Source of the DNA: Bathynomus jamesi
Lineage: Eukaryota; Arthropoda; Malacostraca; Isopoda; Cirolanidae
Direction: 5' to 3'
Length of the DNA: 64,000 bases
Assembly (NCBI GenBank): GCA_023014485.1
Contig: JAJOZX010000921.1
Span: forward strand, 649,001 to 713,000
Positions 11,308 to 22,800 of this stretch are shown here, one piece after another. Below the pieces are notes generated by a model. That model was not told where the DNA came from, did not search any database, and saw only the letters and a list, made by a program, of their open reading frames with translations. The position numbers were made by a program, and so were the translations under genes. Position 1 is the first letter of the stretch, and the number at the start of each line of letters is the position of its first letter.

Positions 11308-12084
11308 CAGAACTGACCCCCAGTGACTACTGTCTGTTTCCAAAACTGATATAGTAACATCATGGAAAAGCAGTTCAACAATGATGATACGGTGAAGGTG
11401 GCTGAGAGGAAGCTCATGAAGGAGGCTCTCAACAAATTTTTTTGGAAGGTATTGAGAAGCTTCGGTAGTGATACCAAAAGTTAATTGGAAAACAGAGTTG
11501 CTATTGAGAAATGAAATAAAAGTGAAAGTTCTAGTTTGTTTAAATATACCTTTGGCTTATTTATAACTTTGTGACTCAGCCTTGTATATTTTAATTTTGA
11601 AATTCATGTACTGTATTTTGACCACTTTATCCTGGTTAGATCCATGAGGCAGCAACCTTGGACATTTTCCTACTATGACTGACCCTCCTGTACTGGTCAT
11701 TTTCACATGACCAGATTCCTAATGGTTGATTCTATTCATTGACCAACTGTAATGTAACTAAGTGCAAAAAACTTCATAAAATAAATAAGCTTCATTTAAT
11801 AGTTGGAGCTCATTATTCTCTTTAGATGTATCTAAATTAGAATGGTGATTGAATGAAATGCAAAGTAGTTTTTGTGAAGGGAATTTACTATTTTCCCATT
11901 TTAGGAGGTTTCTTCAAATTCTTTGTTTTGCAGTTAAAAGTTGAAAAAGCAGACATCCAATACTCTACCAACTAATACAAAATTTAGGCTTCTATGATGA
12001 ATAGATACAGAACTACACAATGTTAAAGTGTGTTGGAGTTGTTGGTGGTACTACTACTACTACTCATATTTAAAACGAATCTTT
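11308..12084. other. No gene recognised
   Basis: A short open stretch at 11345-11485 would read EKQFNNDDTVKVAERKL with FFWKV further on; it is too short to assign, although this composition occurs in transposase fragments. The rest is AT-rich. A (ACT)n run lies near 12050-12064. Confidence 0.3.
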
Positions 12085-12245
12085 GCAGTCATGGTATCAG
12101 ACTCTGAGTTCAGTCCCAGCTGCTGGCTCATGGGTTGGGTCAGCCACTCACCCTGTCAGTTCTTGGGCTCAGGTGACTCATGAGGCACTCTCACCCAAGT
12201 GCAGTGGGAAAATAAGCTTTCAGGTTGTCTTTTAAGTCAAATCTT
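12085..12245 (+). mobile_element. Possible tRNA-derived SINE
   Basis: A segment resembling a tRNA 3' half, TGAGTTCAGTCCCAGC near 12104-12119, fits a polymerase III B box (GGTTCRANNCC) imperfectly, with TGGTATCAGACTC about 12 bases upstream as a weak A-box candidate. It is followed by a GC-richer body to about 12240. A related string occurs near 33880. Weak evidence; no poly(A) or target duplication was seen. Confidence 0.35.
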
Positions 12246-12384
12246 ATACTTCAAACTTTTGTATGGTTATTAAGTTATTATTACAAGTAATTGTAGTATC
12301 AGCTTTTTACTGTAAATGGTTAACTCAATTTTCCCTAGGTAATCCTGCCATTCTTTATCCAGTAGCTGTCCTTTTCACTTCCAG

Positions 12385-12580
12385 ACTTACTGTACGAAAC
12401 TAGTGTACATCCTATTCGAGTGGACATTTATGAAATATACAATCCAGGGACTGTTGTCAGAGTATGGGGTTCACAGAAAGGCAAAGAATGGATTCTTCTT
12501 TGGTCTGGAGCTCCAAGTCACCAACCTGCACATTCAAGAATATTTTCACCACCTGTCATTCAGCCAGATGAATTTATAAA
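12385..12580 (+). CDS. FBXL4: FBXL4 exon: discoidin-like domain, middle
   Basis: Acceptor TTCCAG ends at 12384; donor GTAGGC starts at 12581. The translation runs [20 protein letters not shown] and then through EWILLWSG to QPDEFI. This matches the FBXL4 segment where a galactose-binding/discoidin-like fold describes a vertical position of 'ETYHPG' and 'WEILWS'. The exon begins with two bases completing a codon and ends after two bases of an asparagine codon, so upstream coding exons must exist. Confidence 0.85.
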
Positions 12581-15500
12581 GTAGGCAAGCATCTTCGACT
12601 TTTTGAGTGAAATCTATGAGCTACAATATATGGAATTAGTAGAAAATGTCATTAGACAGATAGCCTCTGCTTTTGCCTTTTTCTCCCCTCATTATAACTA
12701 AGATAGTTCATTGCTCACTTTCTATTTTTATTTCTAGTTAACACAACTTGCTTACAGACAGGGAGACGTACTGTAAGTCTTAGGCTATGACTAGTTTTTG
12801 TTATTTCAACAATTTTTGGGCCTACTTTCTTCATTTAGGTTTTCAAATAGACTGTTACTTTTATTAAACCAAGTTTCATGAGAAAAACTATTACTATTAT
12901 TAGACTATTTTACAGTACTTGTTATTGCAGCATGCTACGCTTGGAATTTGATCAAAGCATTCATGATTATCATTGTGGATTTGAAGCAGTTTTACTGGTG
13001 GGATCAACACACGTTTTAACCCCTGAGAACTTTCGTCCTCATAGTATTAGTTATTTGTTACGCAAAAGAGGAATTGGGGAGAATGAATTGGAATTGTAAG
13101 TACCGTACTACATTAAAAAAATTGTTTCTATAAAAGGTGTGACGAAATTCTTTATTGGTTTTGAAGGGTTTTTCTGTAATTTTGACAGATTACATGAATG
13201 TAGGAGTGTTTTGGTTAGTTAAACTCGAACAATGGCATGGAAACTCACTTTATTTAAATCTATGGCTACGTCGTGGCCAATGTCGTAACACCGCTTCCCG
13301 GAGATCAGCGAAGTTAAGCGACATTGGGTCTGGGTAGTAGTTGGATGGGAGACTGTCCTCCCGTCCTCCGCGCCCAGATTATGTAGCGACCCGTGTTTCG
13401 GATCCCACGTAAAGCTGTAGGTTCCCTCCGTCATATGACCTTAGATGTTGCGAAGGAGGTTAAACAACCCCAATTAAAAAAAAAAATTAAATCTATGGGA
13501 AAATCTGGGTGCAGTTGTCAAACAATGAGCTGAAGTAGTTCTCTGCAATATGCAAAGAGGCTAAGACCAAAATTTAAGAGAAACATTGGTTGACAAATAC
13601 TGCAAAGTATCAAGATTGACAGAGAGTTGTTTGGGTGACTCCTACTTTCTTTTCAGAATCATGATAAATTGGCATCAGAAGCACAAGGAAAGAATATTGT
13701 TCATTGTTGAAGTTTGTCAGGTTTTTTAAATTGATAAAAATATTTTTCTCTTAATCTTCCAAAACCAGGAAAGAAGTTTGTTTACCCCTTATATTTGCCT
13801 GTATATTTTCCCTCTGGAAGTTATCAGCCAGGGGGATATATATTTATATTTATTTATTGAAGGTTTTTTTTGGTGAGGTTTGGGCTTCTGGTGACAAATC
13901 CATTTTCTTTCAAAATTCAGTGTGTTCTTTTCTGGCCTTTATTTTAGGAATATTATTGTTCATGTTTGAATGTTGAAAATTGTTTGTTTTAAAAGTTACT
14001 ATCTTTAATTATTTTTCAAGTATGGAACGATTATGAACACTGAAGTAACCTCCATTTTCTTGACAATTAGTGCAAATCTTATTCATGAACTTTTCCTGGT
14101 AGGCCAATATATATATATATAGCAAGTAAATAATTCATTAGTTGTGCGTGTATGTATACAGTATTTAATAACTCATTTCCCATACTCCATGGGGTGGGCA
14201 CAGTACTTCACCTTGGGATCCAGGACACTGAAATCAATTGAACACACAAGGATACACATGGATCACCATCAGAAAAATAGGTGCCACCCTAACTTCATAG
14301 ATCCAGTATTACCTTTCATTGAAAGGTTGCAGGTCATACTCTAAGTGGTACCATTGGTTACTAAAGTTGGGATAAACTGAGCCACACTTGCCTTATGGCC
14401 CAGTATACCCCAACTTTGGTAACTGATGGTATGTCAGGTAAGACCTTGGTCTCCATTTACGCCACAAACTGTTTCCATTCTTTTCATTCTCAGTTTCTCG
14501 TTGACTCTTGTGCCACATTTATTCACATATTTACAGCCTTCCATTTTTATTTTTTTTTTTGCAGGTTCTTTCGCCTATGCATTCTCTATTATACACATTT
14601 TTACAGAACTTTGCATTTACAATCTCTCCACACATCTATACCAATTCAGCATACTCTCTCTTTTCACATCTAATGACCTTCATTCCACACCTTTTTGGAA
14701 CATCCTTATTTCTCATATCATCTCTCCTTTTTATACTGATAATACGTTTTAAATTATCTACATTGCTTTCACTTCTGACAAAACAAGCATATTAATTAAG
14801 TGAAAATAAACTACCATCAGGAGTTTCTCTTCTTCTCTTGCCATTATATGAGTTAACATATGTCAGCAAGCCCAACTTGACTGCCTCCCAAATATAAACA
14901 TTCACCAAAACCTGGTAAATGAAACATTAAAAGTGTTCCTTAAAATTTATCACATTAAATTTAATAATTTGAGAAAGTAGTTGACTACTTCTTACTCAAC
15001 TTTTCACAGTTCATTTGTTATGCAGCCGCCATTCATTCACATAGCCAATAGATGAGGACAAAATTTATTAAATTCCCTAAATACTGGCATAATATTAGTA
15101 GTAGAGTGGCGCACTAACAATATATTTAGTGCCATGAAATTAAAAAAAAAGTTTTCAGGGATCACTTTAACATATTGCTTCCCAGGAACCTCTCTTTAAC
15201 ATATTGCTTCCCAATATTTAAGATAAGGAGTACGATAAAAAATGTTCGCTTTAATAAAGTAAAGGCATAAAAAGTAAATCATAACATGTTAAAATATTAG
15301 ATTGAAAGTAAATTTATTAGAATTGTTGCGCTATACGGTCACACAAAGTAAAAAATGGATTTCGGAAGAATCGGTCACGCCACATCATTTGCCACAAGTA
15401 CGAGTTGAGTAGCTCCTTTTTGCATCCTTTCATTTTCTTTATATGGTATTTATGTTTGTTCCAGTAAGATTCAATAGTCTGGGTATGAACTCCAGTTTCA

Positions 15501-18500
15501 CGATTGACGAAATTCACTGAATGGTTGACAGTTCCATGAGTAAAGTTTAATTTTTGCAGACCTTTATATGCTCGCCACTCATCTGTATGAATAATACTTC
15601 CAGGCTGTACAACTGCGTTTATGATTGATAATAAAGTTTCAGCATTACGAGCAGGTACAATTTCCATGTACCCAATAGATGGGGTATGGCTTGTATCTAC
15701 AAGGCCAAGAACCCAAATTTGCTCCTTCGGTCCTCGACCCTTGTGGTATTTTACTTTATGTGAAAAGCACGATTCATCCCCCTCCACAATAATTCCAGGT
15801 CCTCCTAGTTTAATTGGATTCTTTTCAAAATGTACCATGCATACCTCTCGAAACATATTGTAAATATCCACCATGGTTTTGGGACAGATTTGTTAAATTG
15901 CAAGATGTTTTTGACGATTCCCCTTCACACCACAAATACATTACATGGAGTCACTTTGAAAGTAATATGGGATTGCGAAAAGAAGGATCCTGTTCGAATT
16001 GATACCGTTGACTTGAATTTCTCTCACACCTTATTTTGACACTTCCAGGCGTATCCGTCTATGGTTGTAGAACGCTTCGTCCAATTCATTTCAGCTTTGC
16101 AACTACTGCAATTCATTTGTGTTTCATCCAGTTTGCTATTCTTGACGGATCATCTGCAGTAATTAATGGCAAAATAACAATTTCGTTTATGTTCCCACTT
16201 GACATGGGTTAATTTTAAGACTATAGTTTTATAGTTGCGACTTGTATAGTATAACACCAAGAAAGAACTGAGCAAGTTTGTAACTTTGTTAACATTTATA
16301 GCTTTGTTTACGGTTGGTAGGTTATCTCCTAGATTACCAACCTCTTTCTAACCAACCAACCTTTCTCTTTTTAACATATTGCTTCCCGAATGCTTTGGGA
16401 AGCAATGTTAAAGTGATCTGTTTTCAGTAATAAACCTAATCACTCGCCTTCATTTTAATAACACCAACATCCTTCTCTTTCGGCTTTGAAATTTTAGGCT
16501 AAACCTTAACTCATTCTCTCTTGTGGACAGCTCATGTTACTTCCTTTGCAACGAACGCCACTAAGAAGCTTGGACTTCTTTGCAGAGCGAGGTACTACTT
16601 TAATGATGAACAGTTTGCCATCGTTTACAAAGCCATACACGCGATCAAATGGAATATTGCTCAGGTGTGGTTGCTGTTAAATATTCAGACACAAATCAAA
16701 ATTATTGACAATAGAGCAATTATTCGTAAACTTACTTCCTTTGGTTCACTCTGAAGTATTTCATCTCCTTTTTTTATATAGGTATTTTAATGATCGATGC
16801 TCTGATGAGTTTGAAACGTACTACCTATCGCACTTACTCTAGATTTACTCAAGCATCTGGGAGTGCTCATATAAAAATGCAAAACTATGCATTTCTAAAC
16901 TTATTCATACCCCGAGCCACCACTGCCCTGTGGAATTCGTTGTCATAGTGCATTTATCCCAATGTCTACAACACCCAACAATTTAAAACTTCAGTATTCC
17001 GATTTCTTTCTTCGTGCGATGGTCAGTCGTAAGCCCTTCAGGCTTTCCTAAGTCTTTATCCTATTTATGGTTAAAAAAGTCCTCCTCAGCTTAATGTGTT
17101 AAAGGGTTGGAGGTTGGTTTAGGTTGTCAAAGAAAAAAAATTGCTACAGTTGGTCATAATAGTCAGTGTGCGCTTCAAATTTATAGGCATGGTTACGATG
17201 TCAGGGGAATGGGTGTTTAGTGTTTACGATTTATTTTTATATTTTTAGCCTACCGTAAAGTGTAACTTACGAACAGTATAAAGTAAGAAAGATTAATGAT
17301 TGGATACTGTTACTTAGCAGTTTGTAATCTTTTATAGTTCTGAGGAGAGCATCAAAGTCGTGGCCAAATACCTTTTATCAGATAAGCTTAAGTCAATGAA
17401 TTTTTCATCCATATCCTCTGGGGAGATCTCCGATTCTGAAGAGGAAGAGGCGGCGTATAGGGAGGTACTACGAGAAGAGAAAGCAGAAGTAAATGAAAAG
17501 TCCAAAAGCCCTCTACAGTGCTCTCTTCAGTCTCCGCTAAGGTCTGAAGAGGAAGTAGAAGGCGGATACTTCGCCATGCTTCCGGTACTTTGTTCTTTAT
17601 TAATATACATACTGTATACAATATTTGTAACTCAACCTATAAAACAGTCAGTTCGGTAGTCGCACTCGCCGTTCGGAGAACATAAAAAAAATGTTAAAAG
17701 GAAATTTTGAGCATTAGTCCTCTTTTTCTTTGTATAGAATGAATTTCGGTTGTAAAGGCTAAGTTAATCTGAACATTTTCATCATAGGGCAAATCAGTAT
17801 AAATAATTTATAGGTTAATGAATTTCAGATTATTTTTTTACCACCATAGCCCGTAAGATAAAGCAGTGTCAGATGCCAGATTTGAACCTGTTAAGCGTCA
17901 CCTTTTTCACTTTTATCCGCACCAATAGACCATATAACTCGTCGATAACGCTTAAGAGGTTAACAGTATTTTTATATTTAAAGACAACTTTAATTTTTAA
18001 GTATAAAAATACTTTTACAATAAAGAACAACCCAGATAAATACAGTTGGCTGTGTGTACTCGACTGGATACAAATAATGTTACTCAGTTTATATAGGTCA
18101 AACGAGGAAAACTTCAGACGTAGAATAAAAGAACAAATATGCGTGTAGGTCGGCAAATAATTTCAATGCATTGTTTAACCATATGTATAGATACAATCAT
18201 AGTATTAATTGAGAGAGTTCTAAAATTCTTATTAAAAATAAAGGCATAACTGAAAGGAATGTGCATTAATTTATTTTATAAATAATTTCAGTAACAGTTC
18301 GGGAACGTATAAAATGGACCACATCTTGTCAAAATACCTTTTGCCTTTAATTAGTACTTGTTAATATTTTGCCAATCCCTCCTATTTTGTTTATACTGTG
18401 CAGAAATATACAGGGTGTCCATAAATGATTACCCTGATTAAAGCATGCTATAACTTTTAAATAAACACTCGTATTCAAACACAGTTTTAATCATAAGTAG

Positions 18501-19730
18501 ATAAACATACAAAGTTTTGATACATAGTTAATGAACTTAATAAGCTTCCACATGTGCACCCCTAGTGGCACGTAAAATGTCGTTAAATGTCGTAAAATAT
18601 CTCTGTTTCCGCAACTGTGTACCTGGATATGCTCACCAATTACGCCATCCCCCAGCTGCAGGACAGGCAGCCAACTGTCATCTTCCAACAAGATGAGGCA
18701 CCCCCTCATTGGGCGCATGTTGTTCGTGAAACTCTCGACGCAACATTTCCAAATCGATGGATTGGCAGGGACGGGCCAATCCCATGGCCCCCAAGATCAC
18801 CAGACATTACCCCGCTGGATTTCTTTCTCTGGGGTCATGTTAAAGGTTTGGGTTATGCAACAGTTGTTCCAGATATCAGGACATTGCGAGAACGCATTAC
18901 GGATGCAATTGCAACAGTTAACCTACAAATGTTGGAAAATGTGTGGCGTGAGTGTGAATACTGTTTAGACATTTTACGTGCCACTAGGGGTGCACATGTG
19001 GAAGCTTATTAAGTTCATTAACTATGTATCAAAACTTTGTATGTTTATCTACTTATGATTAAAACTGTTTGAATACGAGTGTTTATTTAAAAGTTATAGC
19101 ATGCTTTAATGAGGGTAATCATTTATGAACACCCTATATATTTTTGGCTGCTTGCTTTTTCCCCTTCATTCTCTGACGAAGTGTACTGCTGAATACACGA
19201 AAGGCCTTGGAATCCCTTTTTTTTTTTTGTGGGTGTACATCATATACTGTATAATTATAATCAGGGTTTTTCCTAGACTGTGAAAATTTAGCGAGGAACT
19301 ACAGTATACTGTCGTTATATCGACATTGCTTGTATATGCTTCAAGTTTGGTGTAAATGAGGTAGTCAGGATAAACAATTCAACTAAACAAAAAAGTCAAA
19401 TAACCATGGAGGTCGGATTTTAAATGGTTCAGAAGATACGAAATTATTTGAATAACCTTTAATTACATTCATTTTACAATTTACAATGACATGAATAATT
19501 GTGAAGCTCGACTATTTATTTTATTTAATTTGGCCCTTAAGCTTTAGGCTTTACTGGGCTCACATTTATCACATTATCTGGGCAACAACTTTTGAATTAA
19601 AACCATTAAATACTTTTTCAGTGACAAAAATTGTTTTCTTTACTTGTCTGTTACTTCATTTGTAAGAAATTCCTCAAAAGTCCTCAATGTGGAGGACACA
19701 CACACACACACACACAAAAGGATTATATAT

Positions 19731-19806
<76 letters not shown>

Positions 19807-22800
19807 CCTTAAGAAATTTAACCACCATTGTTTTGAATGAATTTTAAAAGGTGTATGATGAAAAGAAATTAAGTGTTAATGTCGAAGTAAAGGGCGTCGT
19901 AACGTGCGTGAATCTTTCAGCACAATTTTTATCACGGATCTTCTGATGCATTAAAAAAAAAAAAAAAATCCGAGACAAAATTTAAATATAATCATGTCAG
20001 TTTTAGTAGAATTTTAACTTTTTTCTTAATTATTATTGAAAACTGCAAAAAACATTACATATTGTCGTACTAAGTACTGAAAAGGGCATTTTACTTATGG
20101 CCTAATGAGTATGGAAAACTTAACTTGTAATATACAAGGTCCTATCTTGGTACTAAACGCAAACTTTTTAACATCTGTCTCGATAATATAATAAAGGTAT
20201 TAATTCATGTCTCAATGAGTGATGAAAAAGTAATAAGTCCGGATGATAGCATAAAGGGACGTACGTGTGTGTGTGTGTGTGTGCTCGCAAATTTATCACA
20301 AATATTGGGTTGGTTTGTGTGTCAAGTAGCCTTTGCTGAGTTTAAGGTCGAAATTCATTTATTTCGTTCAGATCTACAGAAGCTAAGGCTAACAAAGACC
20401 CTAAGATCCACTCTAAGGTTAGCCCGAGAGAAAGGAAAGAAGAGGGGGTTAAAAGAGGAGAATAAGGGGTTAAGTAAGTAGCAAAACCTATCATTCGTGG
20501 ATTAAGAGTCATTCAGAAAAAGAGAGAGAAAGACTCCCCATCATCATCCGCCGGCCACTGCCGACAAGTCAGAAAAATAGTCGAAGAGAATAGGAAAGGG
20601 GTGAAAGATGAAAAGAAGTAAAATAAGAACGCTTACAAACCATGCAAACACAGTCTTAACTCACTGTCATACCATGCAAACTACAGACATGCAAGTAAAG
20701 AGAGTTACAGACATGCAAGTAAGGAGAGGATAAGAAAAAAAAGTAGGTAAAGTAAAACAAAAAGTGGGTTAGTTTACGCTACGAGCTACATCTACGTTCG
20801 TGTTAGTCTAATTTTTTCTTTTTAATAATAATTTCATTGCTGGCGTCACACGCTGGCATGTCACAAGCTGGCATTGTCGTCAACAAACTCATCCTCGACC
20901 ACCACCCCCAGAGCTCCTGTTGCTAATTGTTTTTTTATTTTAAAAAACGTTAATATTTTTAAAATGCCTATCTAGACGGTTCTTAAACATATTAACGCTG
21001 GTAGAGTTCACGACGGGCGTGGGAAGATTATTCCATTTATCAATTACTTTAAACGTAAAGTTTTTAGCGATATTAGTAATGAAACGTCTGCCACGCAACT
21101 TAAATCCGTTATTACGAGTATTGCTATTATCGAAAGTGAACAGTTTGTCAAAATTTACGTTATCAATTTTATTAACGATTTTGAAAACTTCATTAAGCTC
21201 CCTTCTTAATCTCCTAGTTTCGAGTGAATGCAAGTCTAACTCTTTAATCCTATCCTCAATATCCTCACGCAAATACGGGCACCAAAACTGAACGGCATAT
21301 TCTAAATGAGGCCTGACTAGGGACTTGTAAAGGGGCAATATAATATTCTTCGATTTAAATTTGAAATTACGCGCTATGAAGCCTAACATCCTATTAGCTT
21401 TTGCGCAAGACTCCAGGCACTGGTTCCTAACTTTTAAATCCTTAGATACGCGTACGCCTAAATCTACTTCTTCGTCAACGCTCGCTAACTGTCTATCGTG
21501 TACGTGTAATTATTGTTACGAGAACCTATATGCAAAACTTTACATTTGTCTACGTTAAATTGCATCTGCCACTTACCCGTCCACTCCATAATCCTATTTA
21601 CATCGTCTTGGAGCCTATTTCTATCGTCCTCATTTAACAACCTTACCGCCTATTTTAGTATCGTCCGCGAATTTTGACACGTTACTAGTCAATCCTACAT
21701 CTATGTCGTTAATGTAAATTACGAATAGCAATGGGCCTAACACTGAACCCTGTGGGAAACCGCTACCTACATCCAACCACCCCGATTCACTACCATTAAC
21801 GACGACCCTGTCTCCTAGCACGAAGCCGTTCTTCTAGCTAGTTAGCTACCTGACCGCGTATACTCTTGTTATTGCATTTTGTTTTCTTTCAATGCTTTAC
21901 TTCCAATGCTCTATATTTTCTTGACGCAAAATATAGGGCTACCATCCGTTCTACATTTTCAGTGTGTGCCTCACATCTTGCAAGAATCGGAAAAATGCGA
22001 ATATATCGCATTCGAAGTTTTTTGAGAAAAAATAAAATTTATAAAGAAATATTAACAGCTTCGAAAAATATCCTTTGCTCCTTAAAATTTTAGTAATTAT
22101 TGTTAATTGTAAGGGGTGGACCGGTGGAGTCAAAAAGCAAGAATACTCTCAATAGAGAGATTAAATCTGTGCCCAATAACGACGAAAATAAGAAACTTTG
22201 GGGAGTAAAAAAAGTTACAGTAGTTAGAACATTTAAAAATTTTATGCGTACAGTTGGAGGTGTTCTGCATTATGATATAGGCAAGGTGATCGCTCTAACT
22301 CAAAAGAGGCCAACAGCTATTTTTTTGCGTTCTTTTTAACAAAGTAGGCCAAGCCAAATCAGGTTTAGTCTAATTTTACCATACGAGTGGGTAGCTGGAT
22401 GGGATTTAAAAATTTAACGCGTCGGTCTCAGTAAATGCCGAGAACAGTGTTTTTTTTTCGTTAAAGTAGGTAAACGTCTTCCATTATTTGTTCAGTCGAG
22501 ATACACTGGGCGACACCCACCTTACATTCCAGTATATCCCGACTTTGGTAACTGATGGTATCATATTTCTGTCACGTGACATAGCCAATACACAATTGTT
22601 TACAAAAGACCACTCGGAACGTATATTAATCCAAGTAATTAGATGCTGTCCAAACCACCTTTTCTTCCCGTATCTCTCTAGCTGTTTCCTAAAATCGCTC
22701 TGAAACTCTTAAGTAACTTCATTCTACTTAAATTTTTAATTTATTTTCTAAATTATTTAAAGGATTAGAAAGGTATGATGATAAAAACCCACTCTAATAG

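Noticed and set aside
13290..13360. Functional 5S rRNA gene
   Set aside because: Only the internal part matches 5S; the 5' and 3' stems are missing and the unit ends in an A-rich tail with TSDs, so it is a SINE.
14395..14795. Overlapping frames of 92-108 codons rich in F, S, H and I
   Set aside because: Three frames are open over the same T-rich intron segment, which points to low complexity rather than coding selection.
19631..19840. Open frames of alternating Y and I on both strands
   Set aside because: They are translations of the (TA)n microsatellite, not genes.
22100..22339. 79-codon open frame [14 protein letters not shown]...
   Set aside because: No recognisable domain, no splice context matching FBXL4, and length is within chance expectation.
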